From assembly GCA_004556055.1 (NCBI GenBank), contig SFIW01000012.1, positions 1 through 50,002 of the forward strand: a DNA stretch of 50,002 nucleotides, given 5' to 3'. Below are positions 8,633 to 17,275 of the stretch, piece after piece. The notes under the pieces were generated by a model. It made no database searches. It was given only the letters and a program-made list of their open reading frames with translations, and was not told the DNA's origin. Numbering within the stretch: position 1 is the first letter of the stretch; each line of letters starts with the position of its first letter. The position numbers were made by a program, and so were the translations under genes. This DNA is from Planctomycetaceae bacterium. Lineage in GTDB: Bacteria; Planctomycetota; Planctomycetia; Pirellulales; Thermoguttaceae.

Positions 8633-9313
8633 TTGGTAAAAGATTTGCAAGGGAGTTGGAAAGCGCAAGCCGTCGCCTTTGATATGGACGGTCTGATGTT
8701 TGATACGGAAGGCGTGTATTATCGGGCTGCGGAGACGCTTTTAAGTCGACGCGGTTATCATTACACGCAGAGCCTCTGCGACGAAGTGATGGGGCGTCCC
8801 CCCGAGTATTGTTTCCGTCGTTTTATTGAAGTTTTTTCTCTTCCAGAGGATTGGCGCGCGCTCCAAGAGGAGTCTGAGGATATATTCATCGAGCTGTTGA
8901 AGGACGGTTATGGAACGACGCCCGGTTTGCTCGGACTCTTAGACGAACTCGACAAACGCGGTTTGCCACGCTGCGTTTGCACGTCAAGCGCGCGTCGTGT
9001 AGCGATGGAAGTCCTCAAAAAAGACGGCGTTTTGGGACGAGTTGACTTCGTGCTTACAAGCGACGACATAACGCGCGGCAAGCCCGATCCAGAGATCTAC
9101 TTGAAAGCTTCGGCACGTCTTGGAGTAGCCGGCGATTCTTTACTTGTTCTTGAAGATAGTAGCGCAGGCGCGTCTTCAGCTCGCGCGGCTGGAGCGCAGT
9201 GTTTCATGCTCCGAGCGGCGCATAATAAAGCAGCGGATTTCTCTCTCGCGACGCGAATCGGCGCGCGCCTCGACGCGCCGGAACTTCTCGATCTCCTTCC
9301 GGACGCGCCTTGA
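8633..9313 (+). CDS. HAD-superfamily hydrolase, beta-phosphoglucomutase-like
   Basis: The 226-residue protein has all HAD motifs. Motif I is FDMDGLMFDTE (nucleophile D17 and D19), motif II is CTSSARR, motif III is the Lys in GKPDPEIY, and motif IV is LEDSSAG. A helical C1 cap lies between motifs I and II. The order and the L-x-F-D-T-E ending of motif I place it with sugar-phosphate phosphatases and beta-phosphoglucomutases (subfamily IA). A cytosolic phosphatase acting on a small sugar phosphate is likely; the substrate cannot be read. The start is TTG 8635-region codon (8633-8635), preceded by AGGAAGGACGAAGAAG. It follows the GcvPA-like gene and precedes trkA by 85 nt, so a three-gene transcript is plausible. 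Confidence 0.85.
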   Translation: MVKDLQGSWKAQAVAFDMDGLMFDTEGVYYRAAETLLSRRGYHYTQSLCDEVMGRPPEYCFRRFIEVFSLPEDWRALQEESEDIFIELLKDGYGTTPGLLGLLDELDKRGLPRCVCTSSARRVAMEVLKKDGVLGRVDFVLTSDDITRGKPDPEIYLKASARLGVAGDSLLVLEDSSAGASSARAAGAQCFMLRAAHNKAADFSLATRIGARLDAPELLDLLPDAP

Positions 9314-9398
9314 CTCTACGCGTTAAAAAGCGTAAAATCGACGCGTGTTTGCAGAGTTTAATCGGCAGATTCGCGCGCAATCGAAGTTGGAGAAACAG

Positions 9399-10745
9399 AT
9401 GCAAGTTTTGGTTTTGGGGGGCGGCACCGTCGGCGGTTATATTGCGAAACGTCTTAGCGAACAGCGTCATGACGTGACGGTAGTTGAATCGCGCCGCGAA
9501 TTATGTCAAGAGCTTGATTTAAACGACGTTCGCGTGCTTTGCGGAAACGCGTTGCACGCGAGCGTTCTTTTTCAAGCTGCTGCGACGACGGCGGACGTAT
9601 GCTTTGCGCTTACGGGTAGCGACGAAACGAATCTTCTAGCGGGTAGCGTCGCGCGGGCGATGGGTGCGCGTCGAGTTGGCGCCCGCGTGAATTCGATCGA
9701 GTTTCGCGACTTCACCTCGTTCGATTATAGGCGTCATTTTCTTATCGATCGTTTTATGACGCAAGATTATTTGACTGCGATCGAGATAGCGAGTCGGATT
9801 CGCGAGCCCGGCGCGATGCTTATCGAACATTTTGCCAATGGCGAGCTTGAGCTTCAAGACGTGTTAATCACGCGCGAATCTTCTTTAACTGGCCGTCCTC
9901 TTAGTGATTTGAAGTTGTCGAGCGACGTTCGCGTGGGAGCGATAACGCGCGACGGTCTTTCGAAAATCGCGACCGCAGCGGATAAAATAAGTCTTGGCGA
10001 TCGCGTCGCACTGATGGGAACGCGCGCGCAAGTCGAACGCGTAAAAAAGACGCTTCTTACAGGGTCGGCGCTTCGCCCTTACGTGTTAATCGCGGGCGGA
10101 GGCGAGATCGGTCTGAACACGGCGCGGATTCTTTGTCACCGCGGTTACGACGTGAAGATTTTCGAGCGCAACCTTGAACGTTGCAATTATTTGGCGCGTC
10201 AATTTGGCAACGGCGCGACGATTGTACACGGGGATGGACGGCGGCGAGCGACTCTCGACGAGCAGGGAGCGGATAAAGCGGACTTTTTCATCGCGTGCGC
10301 GGGGGACGACGAGAACAATATCATGGCGTGCGTCGAGGCGCTGGAGTTAGGAACGCGTAAATGCGTCGCGGTGGTTAAACATGGCGATTACGCGGAGATT
10401 GTCTCGAAACTCGGCGTTTCTGAAGCGGTGAGCCCATACGACGTGATGGCGCGTCAAGCGGAAGGATTTATGCATGTCGGCGCGCTTGTATTCCAAAACT
10501 CGCGAATCCTCAATGGAGACGTCGAGGTTTTGGAAATAGAGGTCGGAGGCGGCTCCGAGGCGACGCGTCGCGAGCTTCGAGACCTACCGACTCCGCGTCC
10601 AACGTTAATTGTGTCCGTTGTGCGTGACAATACGGCAATGATGCCGAGCGCGGAGTTTAAGTTTTGCGAGAACGATTTAGTCGTCGCGCTTACGACGTCG
10701 CCGAACGTCGCCAACCTGGTTCACTTGTTCGAACGTCCCCGTTGA
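9399..10745 (+). CDS. trkA: Trk potassium uptake regulatory protein TrkA
   Basis: A 448-residue peripheral membrane protein with two RCK (KTN) modules. The first Rossmann motif is LVLGGGTVGGYIAKRL near the N-terminus. The second begins at about residue 228 (YVLIAGGGEIGLNTARIL). Each is followed by a TrkA_C domain (for example DVLITRESSLTGRPLSDLKL). TrkA binds NAD(H) and nucleotides and gates the TrkH/TrkG K+ channel; no TrkH is in the window. ATG 9399 is chosen over an in-frame GTG at 9345 because the Rossmann fold begins right after it, TTGGAGA stands 5-6 nt upstream, and the resulting length matches the family (about 450). Confidence 0.93.
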   Translation: MQVLVLGGGTVGGYIAKRLSEQRHDVTVVESRRELCQELDLNDVRVLCGNALHASVLFQAAATTADVCFALTGSDETNLLAGSVARAMGARRVGARVNSIEFRDFTSFDYRRHFLIDRFMTQDYLTAIEIASRIREPGAMLIEHFANGELELQDVLITRESSLTGRPLSDLKLSSDVRVGAITRDGLSKIATAADKISLGDRVALMGTRAQVERVKKTLLTGSALRPYVLIAGGGEIGLNTARILCHRGYDVKIFERNLERCNYLARQFGNGATIVHGDGRRRATLDEQGADKADFFIACAGDDENNIMACVEALELGTRKCVAVVKHGDYAEIVSKLGVSEAVSPYDVMARQAEGFMHVGALVFQNSRILNGDVEVLEIEVGGGSEATRRELRDLPTPRPTLIVSVVRDNTAMMPSAEFKFCENDLVVALTTSPNVANLVHLFERPR

Positions 10746-10785
10746 CGAATCATGCGCATGAAGCGCCCATTAGGAGAAAAGAGTC

Positions 10786-11727
10786 ATGGAGAAGTATAAA
10801 AGTCTTGTCGCGATCGTTGCGTCGACGTGTTTTCTTTTTGCGGCGGTGGGATGCTCCGACGCGCGTCGTCAGGCGGAGGAATATTGGCATACGGGTATGG
10901 AACGCCTGAATGAGAACGATCTTTCGGAGGCGGCGGCTTGTTTTCAGAAATCGACGGAGTTAAAGCCCGATTTTGCGCCGTCTTACGCGGGACTTGGCGA
11001 GACGTCGCTTCGTGAGCGTGACTATGCGAGCGCCGAGAAGTATTTTTCGGAGGCGCTTAACCTCGACTCGCGGATCGTTAGCGCGATTGCCGGACGCGGG
11101 GAAGCGCGTCTTGGACTCGGAAAATACGAGGAGGCAGTCGTCGATTTTAACGCGGCGTTGGCGATCGATTCGCGCCGAATGGCGACTCTTGGGAATCGCG
11201 GCTTCGCATATGCGCGTCTGGGCAAGCTTGACGAAGCGCTCGACGATTTGAATCGTTGCGTGGAAAACGAGCCGACTCAACCGTGCTACTATGTGAATCG
11301 CGGTCTTTTGCGCCAGAAACGCGAAGAGTATGCGCTTGGAATCGAAGACTTGACAAAGGCGATCGAACTTGAACGTCTCAACCCAATGAATTTCGCGACG
11401 CGCGGTCGCATCTACGAATCGGCGGGGAATTGGGACGCCGCCCTTTCCGATTTCAATCAGGCGTTGGAGTTGGATCCGGAGTGTTTTTCGGCGTATAAGT
11501 ATAGAGGGTTGCATTTTAAGAGTCTCGGCGATTGGGATTCGGCTCTTTACGACCTGACGCGCGCGCACGAACTCAATCCGCTTGACGCGGACGTTTGTTT
11601 TGAACGCGCCGGCGTCTACAAGCAACTTGGTCGAGACGCTGAAGCGGAAACGGATTTGGAACGCGTCGACTCTCTCAACGACGCCTACCGTACTGGGAGC
11701 GCACAGACGACGGCGCGAGAGAAATAA
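10786..11727 (+). CDS. Tetratricopeptide-repeat lipoprotein
   Basis: The 313-residue protein has a lipoprotein signal with a lipobox ending AAVGC (Cys23). About seven consecutive TPR units follow. Each shows the A-x-x-x-L-G/R-x-A-x-x-x-x-P pattern, for example FAPSYAGLGETSLRERDYAS, MATLGNRGFAYARLGKLDEA and CFSAYKYRGLHFKSLGDWDS. It is probably membrane-anchored in the periplasm and acts as a scaffold; the partner is unknown. It has a good ribosome site (TAGGAGAAAAGAGTC) and lies 40 nt after trkA and 35 nt before recG. Confidence 0.85.
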   Translation: MEKYKSLVAIVASTCFLFAAVGCSDARRQAEEYWHTGMERLNENDLSEAAACFQKSTELKPDFAPSYAGLGETSLRERDYASAEKYFSEALNLDSRIVSAIAGRGEARLGLGKYEEAVVDFNAALAIDSRRMATLGNRGFAYARLGKLDEALDDLNRCVENEPTQPCYYVNRGLLRQKREEYALGIEDLTKAIELERLNPMNFATRGRIYESAGNWDAALSDFNQALELDPECFSAYKYRGLHFKSLGDWDSALYDLTRAHELNPLDADVCFERAGVYKQLGRDAEAETDLERVDSLNDAYRTGSAQTTAREK

Positions 11728-11762
11728 GCATATTTGGCGTTAGAGCGAGAGAATAACGGCTT

Positions 11763-14144
11763 ATGGAGGTTCAGTGTTCCGGACAGTCGGCGCGTCGCGG
11801 CGGCGCCGAAGAGCGTTGTAACGAGCTTTACGCTCCGGCGGCCTACGTCAAAGGGGTGGGACCGTTGCGCGCGGAAATTTTAGCGCGTCTCGGTCTGCGC
11901 CGCGCCTGCGATTTGCTTTTCTACTTTCCGCGCGACTATCTCGAGATCACGTTACGTCGCGACGTCGCGTCTCTCACGGACGATTCTGTGCAATCGATCG
12001 TCGGCTCGATCGTGTATTGGCAAACGCGCTATACGCGGCGCGGTCCTCTGACGAGTTTAACAGTGGACGCGCAGGGAGGTAGCGTCGAGGCTTTGTGGTT
12101 CAGCATGCCCTATATTTCGGGCTCCTTTGCGGAGGGTCGTCCCTTGATCCTCACGGGAAAACCGAAGAAGACGAACGGACGTTGGCAATTTTCTCATCCG
12201 AAGCTTACCTATCTTGACGCGGGACTGGATCTTCCGACTCAAGGAGGAACGACTGATCCGGAGACAGGCGAGGAAAAATATGTTCTTCCTATTTACTCCC
12301 TCACGGAGGGCCTCTCGCAAGCTCAGCTCCAGCGGATCATTCGCAACGTTCTCGACACGCTTCCCGATCTCGTTCCAGAGGCTCTTCCCGAAGCGCTCCG
12401 TCTTCGTCGCAATATTGCGCCGATAGGGGAAGCGATTCGGTTGATGCATTATCCGTCGACTCGTGAGGAATCTGAATACGGACGTCGACGATTTGCGTAT
12501 CAAGAACTGCTTGTATTGCAACTTGCGCTGGCGATTTGTCGAACGCGTCGCCGAGCGAATATGAAGGCTCCGCCCTTACCGGGAACCGCGAAGCTTGATT
12601 CGCGAATACGTCGTCTTTTTCCCTTTGAATTTACGGAGGCGCAGAATCATGCGATTCGCGAGATATCGATCGACATGGGGCGTCCATCGCCGATGAATCG
12701 TCTTTTGCAAGGAGACGTGGGCTCGGGAAAGACGGCGGTGGCGATTTATGCGGCTCTCCAGGCGGCGGCGAACGGCGCGCAAACAGCGTTGATGGCGCCG
12801 ACGGAAACGCTTGCGCGTCAGCATTATCAAACGTTGCAGCAACTTTTATCGGGAACATCGACGCGGGTCGCGCCTTTTTTTGGCGGCCAACGAGCGTGCG
12901 ATCGCGCCGTTGTCGAAGAGGCGCTTGCGACGGGCGCTGCGCATATTGTCGTGGGAACGCAGGCGCTGGTGTGCAACGAGCTAAAGTTTAAACGTCTCGG
13001 ACTTGTCGTCATAGATGAGCAACACAAGTTTGGCGTGCGTCAGCGCGCGCTTTTGAAGGGGGCGTCGGAGCTTGAACCGCATTATCTTGTGATGACGGCG
13101 ACGCCGATACCGCGCAGTATGACGATGACCTTTTTCGGAGATCTCGACGTATCGACGATGCGCGGCGGCCCCCCGAATCGCCGTCCGCCAACGACGTCGA
13201 TCGTGACGCGTAAGACGCGCGCAAGCTGGCTAGAATTCGTTAAATCACGAGTCGACGAGGGACGTCAGGCGTATTTCGTCGTGCCGCGCGTGACGGAGGA
13301 GATTGTTGAAGAAGAGGAGTGCGGGGCGGCGCTTGGATCGCGCGAATTAGACGCGTCGTCAGAAGGAGATATTGTAGCGTCGACGCATTGGACGCGATGG
13401 GAATCCCTTGAAAAAGAAGAGGGGAGCGAGGCGCGTCAGAAAGCGGGCAAGACGCCCCTTCGTACCGTTGACTCCGTATACCAGGAACTTTCTTCGGGGA
13501 TTTTCAAGAATTATCGGATAGGCTTTCTGAACGGTCGCATGAAGGCGGCGCAGAAAGAGGAGATCATGCGTTCGTTCCGAAGCGGCGAACTACAGATTCT
13601 CGTCGCGACGTCGGTGATTGAAGTCGGAATCGACGTTCCTAACGCGACGCTTATGACTATTGAAAATGCGGATCGATTCGGACTTGCGCAACTTCATCAG
13701 CTTCGCGGTCGTGTGACGCGAGGCGAATTCCCAGGTTTTTGCGGAGTCGTGCCGACGAACGAGGAGCCTAACGCGTCTGAGGACGGTCGAAAATCTACGC
13801 GCCGTAAGAAAACAGACGGCGAGAAAAAACGAGAGGAGGCGAATCGAGCGGAAGCGTTCGAGCGTCTGAGAATTTTTACCGAGTCGACCGACGGATTTGA
13901 GTTGGCGGAGAAAGATTTCACGGCGCGTGGCCCAGGGGAGCTTTTCGGTCAAAAGCAGCACGGTTCATCGCAGCTCCGCATTGCGAATCTCGTCAAAGAT
14001 CGCGAACTGATCGAAGGGGCGCGAGAAGACGCAGTGGAGATTGTTCAACGCGATCCCGGTCTGTCGGAGTTTGAACACGAGGCGTTGCGTCGGCAAGTTT
14101 TGGCGCGATATGGCAAAACCCTCGATCTCGGTGACGTTGGTTAA
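11763..14144 (+). CDS. recG: ATP-dependent DNA helicase RecG
   Basis: RecG remodels stalled replication forks and Holliday junctions. The order of parts is the N-terminal wedge/OB region (from VKGVGPLRAEILARLGL to about residue 200), motif I GDVGSGKT (317-324), motif II DEQH (418-421), motif III TATPIPR (445-451), and the C-terminal helicase domain with VATSVIEVGIDVPNATLMTIENADRFGL-type sequence, then LHQLRGRVTRG. The C-terminal RecG signature FELAEKDFTARGPGELFG is present. At 793 residues it is about 100 longer than E. coli RecG. Two insertions account for much of this: an acidic one at about 512-565 after VVPRVTE, and a Lys/Glu/Arg-rich one at about 666-703. Both lie on surface loops of the second helicase domain and keep the frame, so the gene looks functional. 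Confidence 0.95.
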   Translation: MEVQCSGQSARRGGAEERCNELYAPAAYVKGVGPLRAEILARLGLRRACDLLFYFPRDYLEITLRRDVASLTDDSVQSIVGSIVYWQTRYTRRGPLTSLTVDAQGGSVEALWFSMPYISGSFAEGRPLILTGKPKKTNGRWQFSHPKLTYLDAGLDLPTQGGTTDPETGEEKYVLPIYSLTEGLSQAQLQRIIRNVLDTLPDLVPEALPEALRLRRNIAPIGEAIRLMHYPSTREESEYGRRRFAYQELLVLQLALAICRTRRRANMKAPPLPGTAKLDSRIRRLFPFEFTEAQNHAIREISIDMGRPSPMNRLLQGDVGSGKTAVAIYAALQAAANGAQTALMAPTETLARQHYQTLQQLLSGTSTRVAPFFGGQRACDRAVVEEALATGAAHIVVGTQALVCNELKFKRLGLVVIDEQHKFGVRQRALLKGASELEPHYLVMTATPIPRSMTMTFFGDLDVSTMRGGPPNRRPPTTSIVTRKTRASWLEFVKSRVDEGRQAYFVVPRVTEEIVEEEECGAALGSRELDASSEGDIVASTHWTRWESLEKEEGSEARQKAGKTPLRTVDSVYQELSSGIFKNYRIGFLNGRMKAAQKEEIMRSFRSGELQILVATSVIEVGIDVPNATLMTIENADRFGLAQLHQLRGRVTRGEFPGFCGVVPTNEEPNASEDGRKSTRRKKTDGEKKREEANRAEAFERLRIFTESTDGFELAEKDFTARGPGELFGQKQHGSSQLRIANLVKDRELIEGAREDAVEIVQRDPGLSEFEHEALRRQVLARYGKTLDLGDVG

Positions 14145-14263
14145 TTTTCTGGATCCCTCGCCGTCTTTGTTGCGAAACTCGCCTGCGACGATGGATTCAC
14201 TCTTGGAGCTAAGAAACATGCTAAGATTTCTGTGAAAAATAAATTTTTATTTATAAAAATTTA

Positions 14264-14290
14264 TTGACAGGAGCTATATGTTTCTATAAT
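14264..14290 (+). promoter_or_regulatory. Promoter of rho, with a leader of about 400 nt
   Basis: A perfect TTGACA (14264-14269) and a perfect TATAAT (14285-14290) are separated by 15 nt, slightly short. The region just upstream is strongly A/T-rich (14230-14262), like an UP element. Transcription would start near 14297. Confidence 0.6.
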
Positions 14291-14296
14291 ACGAGC

Positions 14297-14706
14297 AGAG
14301 AGTCTTTAAATTTTAAGGATATAAGATCGTCTCTTTTGACTAATTGCTTGCGGAAAGGTAGCCGTTTGCGATTGGCGTTTCGTTCTTTAGACAAACCGGA
14401 CTTTTATGTTCGGGGGGAAGTTCTCGTCTTTGCTGGGAATTTCGCGTCGCATACCTATTGATAGAACGAATTTTCAACCAAAAGTCGGTGAGAGTTAAAC
14501 GACTAGTCGGGTCGCTGTTTTTGCGATTCGGTATACGCGAACGTTTTGTTTTTTTTGTTTTGCTTTTGCGACTCAATTTAAATGATAAAGACGTGGTCGG
14601 TAGAAGTGCGTCTTCCATAAAAACATTTGTTTCCGGGAGCTTCAAATGGTTCACGACGGCCTGCGTTCCAAGGAAAGGAAAGGCCCAATAGGGGAATAGA
14701 AGAGAT
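14297..14706 (+). other. Long untranslated leader of rho
   Basis: About 410 bases lie between the likely start site and the rho ATG. They hold a T-rich tract (14544-14568, mostly T with single G) and a weak TTCG/CGAA stem just before it, which together look like an inefficient terminator. A possible 30-codon reading frame runs from ATG 14406 to TAA 14496-14498, but it lacks a ribosome site. Nothing here is a confident gene. A regulatory leader is the reasonable reading, since rho is autoregulated in other bacteria. Confidence 0.45.
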
Positions 14707-16167
14707 ATGAATGAGAATCGTAACCCACGCGGTAGAAAATTAGATCATAAGCGCGTGGGGGCCAAAAAAGAATACATGACGAATAATCAGCAATACTCCG
14801 GTTCCGGATCTTTGGGAGACTCATACGTCGGTCGTTCCGGGAATCTAGACAGTTCTGATTTTTCTCGCGGTCAGTTGGGACAGTATCATCGAGGCGCCTC
14901 TCAAAATAGGATGGGGGCGGGGAGCGGTTATCCTCGTCGTCAACAGAATTCGCCAAGTCCTCTTTCTCCTAAGGAGACAGGCCCGAACGGTCGTCTTCCT
15001 CAGACGCCTGTCAAGTTTGACGAATACGGAAACTATCGCGCCAGCGGCGTTCTTGAAATGCACCCAAACGGTTTCGGCTTTCTTCGCGATCCTAAAGACA
15101 ATTACGTTCGTCATAGGTACGATCCATTCGTTTCGTGCGGCGCGATTTCTCGACTTGGTTTGCGGGAAGGCGTGCACATCGAAGCGGACGTTCGACCGGG
15201 AGTCGGAAACAACGGCCCTCGCGTTTGCGGAATCTACGACGTCGACGGAATGTCTCCTGAGGATTACGTTTCCGTTCCTCACTTCGACGATCTTACCCCC
15301 GTGACGCCTCACGACATGCTTCGCCTTGAATGGCCTGGCGGTCCTCTTTCGACGCGCGTCATGGACGTTCTCACCCCGCTTGGCAAAGGTCAGCGCGCGC
15401 TTCTCGTCGCTCCCCCTCGTTCCGGAAAGACGATGCTTCTTCAACAGATTTGTCAGGCGGTTTGTAAGAACTATCCCGACGTCCACGTAACCGTCCTTTT
15501 AATCGACGAACGTCCGGAAGAGGTCACAGACTTCAGTCGTTCTGTCGACGCGGAGGTTATTTCGAGTAGTCTTGACTGCGAACTGGAAAGCCATATTCGT
15601 TTGGCGCAGTTCGTGATTACCCGTTGCAAGCGCCTTGCGGAAATGGGTAAGGACGTTTTCCTCCTTCTTGACTCGATTACACGTTTGGCGCGCGCGTTCA
15701 ATAAATGGGTAGGAAACACCGGTCGAACGATGACGGGCGGCGTTGACATCAAAGCGATGGACGTTCCGAAGAAGATTTTTTCTTCAGCGCGTCAGCTAGA
15801 GGACGTCTGCGACGAATCCGGCAAGGTGATTCGCAAGGGCGGTTCGTTGACGATTGTCGGAACGGCGCTGATCGATACGGGAAGTCGTATGGACGAACTT
15901 ATCTTCCAAGAGTTTAAGGGAACGGGTAACATGGAGCTTGTCCTTGATCGCCGTCTTGCAGATCGCCGCATCTGGCCCGCGATCGACGTGACGCAATCCG
16001 GAACGCGTCGAGAGGAAATGCTTTTAAGCCCTGCGGAACTTCGCGTGGCGAGCTATATTAGACGATCCCTGTTGCAGCGCGATCCCGTCGACGCGATGAG
16101 TCAATTGACCGCGACTCTCTCCAGATTCCCATCCAACGCCGACATTGTAAATCAGATTTTGCACTGA
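14707..16167 (+). CDS. rho: Transcription termination factor Rho
   Basis: Rho is the hexameric RNA-translocating ATPase that ends transcription. Residues 1 to about 105 are a low-complexity, Gly/Ser/Asn/Gln/Arg-rich tail with no recognisable Rho_N helical domain. The cold-shock-like RNA-binding domain follows (SGVLEMHPNGFGFLRDP to about 190). The ATPase core has a P-loop APPRSGKT (235-242), in place of the common APPKAGKT, and then LLIDERPEEVTD, LLDSITRLARAFN and the Q-loop region TMTGGVD. The C-terminal part is intact (SGTRREEMLL). The ATG at 14707 follows AGGGGAATAGAAGAG; an alternative ATG at 14776 would shorten only the disordered tail. The length is 486 residues against about 420 in E. 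coli, the difference being the tail. Confidence 0.95.
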   Translation: MNENRNPRGRKLDHKRVGAKKEYMTNNQQYSGSGSLGDSYVGRSGNLDSSDFSRGQLGQYHRGASQNRMGAGSGYPRRQQNSPSPLSPKETGPNGRLPQTPVKFDEYGNYRASGVLEMHPNGFGFLRDPKDNYVRHRYDPFVSCGAISRLGLREGVHIEADVRPGVGNNGPRVCGIYDVDGMSPEDYVSVPHFDDLTPVTPHDMLRLEWPGGPLSTRVMDVLTPLGKGQRALLVAPPRSGKTMLLQQICQAVCKNYPDVHVTVLLIDERPEEVTDFSRSVDAEVISSSLDCELESHIRLAQFVITRCKRLAEMGKDVFLLLDSITRLARAFNKWVGNTGRTMTGGVDIKAMDVPKKIFSSARQLEDVCDESGKVIRKGGSLTIVGTALIDTGSRMDELIFQEFKGTGNMELVLDRRLADRRIWPAIDVTQSGTRREEMLLSPAELRVASYIRRSLLQRDPVDAMSQLTATLSRFPSNADIVNQILH

Positions 16168-16213
16168 TCTTTGGAGCGAGCATTGTAAGTAATATTAACT
16201 AAAGGTGATGATA

Positions 16214-16969
16214 ATGAACGCCAAAGTCAAAAAAGCTGTTGTTCTTGCCGCAGGAAAAGGGACGCGCATGAAGTCCGACTTACCGAAGGTACTGTTCCCC
16301 GTATGCGGCAAACCGATGATCGAATATGTTCTCGACGCGCTTGACGCGGCGGGGGTCGACGAAATCGTCGTTGTTGTCGGGTTCAAAGGGGAGCTGGTGC
16401 GCGACGCGATCAAGTCGCGTCCGAACGTTAAGTTTGCGGAACAGAAAGAACTATTGGGCACCGGTCACGCCGTCATGTCGTGTCGCGAACAACTTGAAGG
16501 ATTTGACGGTCCCGTGTTCATCATCGCAGGCGACAACCCGATGCTTCAGAGCAGTTCCGTCGTGCAACTCTTCGAAGAATACGAGAAGAACGCCGGCGAC
16601 GGCGTGTCGTGTATTCTGGGTACGGTGTGTAAAGAAGATCCCTTTGGCATGGGACGTATTCTTCGCGACGAGTCTGGAAATTTCTACGGAGTCGTTGAAG
16701 AGAAGGACGCGACTGACGAACAGCGTCAGATTAAAGAGATTAACATGAGTTACTATATCTTTAATACGCCCGATCTTCTTGCTTCTCTAAGCGGTTTGCG
16801 CGCTAATAACGCTCAGAAGGAATACTACATCACGGACGTTCCCGCCATTCTTCTCGAAAAGGGCAAGAAGATTCTCGCGCTTCCTGTTTTGAAAGAGGTG
16901 GAATGTCTCGGCGTGAATACGCAGGCGGACGTGGCGCTCGTTGAGGAAACGATTCAAAAGCTTTCCTGA
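16214..16969 (+). CDS. Stand-alone N-acetylglucosamine-1-phosphate uridylyltransferase (GlmU N-domain)
   Basis: The 251 residues form one nucleotidyltransferase domain. The signature LAAGKGTRMKSDLPKVL (11-27) binds the UTP phosphates. GTGHAV (82-87) and GD (106-107, before NPM) supply uracil contacts and metal. GMGRILRD, VVEEKDA and EINMSYYIF match the GlcNAc-1-P pocket, and YYITDV closes the domain. The left-handed beta-helix acetyltransferase half of bifunctional GlmU (about 200 residues) is absent, so this enzyme should make UDP-GlcNAc from GlcNAc-1-P only. A separate acetyltransferase would be needed elsewhere. ATG 16214 is preferred over GTG 16205 because AAAGGTG lies at the right distance. 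It follows rho by 46 nt and may share its transcript. Confidence 0.85.
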   Translation: MNAKVKKAVVLAAGKGTRMKSDLPKVLFPVCGKPMIEYVLDALDAAGVDEIVVVVGFKGELVRDAIKSRPNVKFAEQKELLGTGHAVMSCREQLEGFDGPVFIIAGDNPMLQSSSVVQLFEEYEKNAGDGVSCILGTVCKEDPFGMGRILRDESGNFYGVVEEKDATDEQRQIKEINMSYYIFNTPDLLASLSGLRANNAQKEYYITDVPAILLEKGKKILALPVLKEVECLGVNTQADVALVEETIQKLS

Positions 16970-17275
16970 ACGAATTTACGCGGAAACCCGGACGATTTGT
17001 TAAAGAGTCCCGGCTCCCTTCGCCGATAGACTATGAGGCGTTTTTAGCGATGCTTCGTATGTAACCTCGTTGCGCGAGGTCTAGGCGGAATTTTTCAAAA
17101 TCGATAATTTCGCTACAGTCGCAACGACAAGAACGCCGATAAATAGCCTAGCATGAAGAAGACGAGAGCGACTTCTGAGCGCCTTCGTGTTCTTTATATC
17201 GATAATTCCGAGACGTTCGGGGCTGGTCGCGTTGTATGGACAGGCGGACGTTTCATATCACGGAGGAGAAGCGCG
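16970..17275. other. Intergenic region between the uridylyltransferase and the small lipoprotein
   Basis: About 306 bases. The only structure I see is a 6-bp hairpin (ACCTCG/CGAGGT, about 17062-17079) without a T tract. An in-frame extension of the next gene upstream to 17153 is possible but lacks protein-like character. Confidence 0.4.

Noticed and set aside
10960..11625. Long antisense frame (221 codons) opposite the TPR lipoprotein
   Set aside because: It is a by-product of GC-biased codons in the TPR gene. The sense frame has a signal peptide, lipobox and regular repeats; similar antisense frames lie opposite rho, lysS and the DUF1559 gene.
14264..14461. 65-codon frame before rho
   Set aside because: Its only start (TTG) lies inside the -35 box of the rho promoter, and the sequence has no protein-like character.
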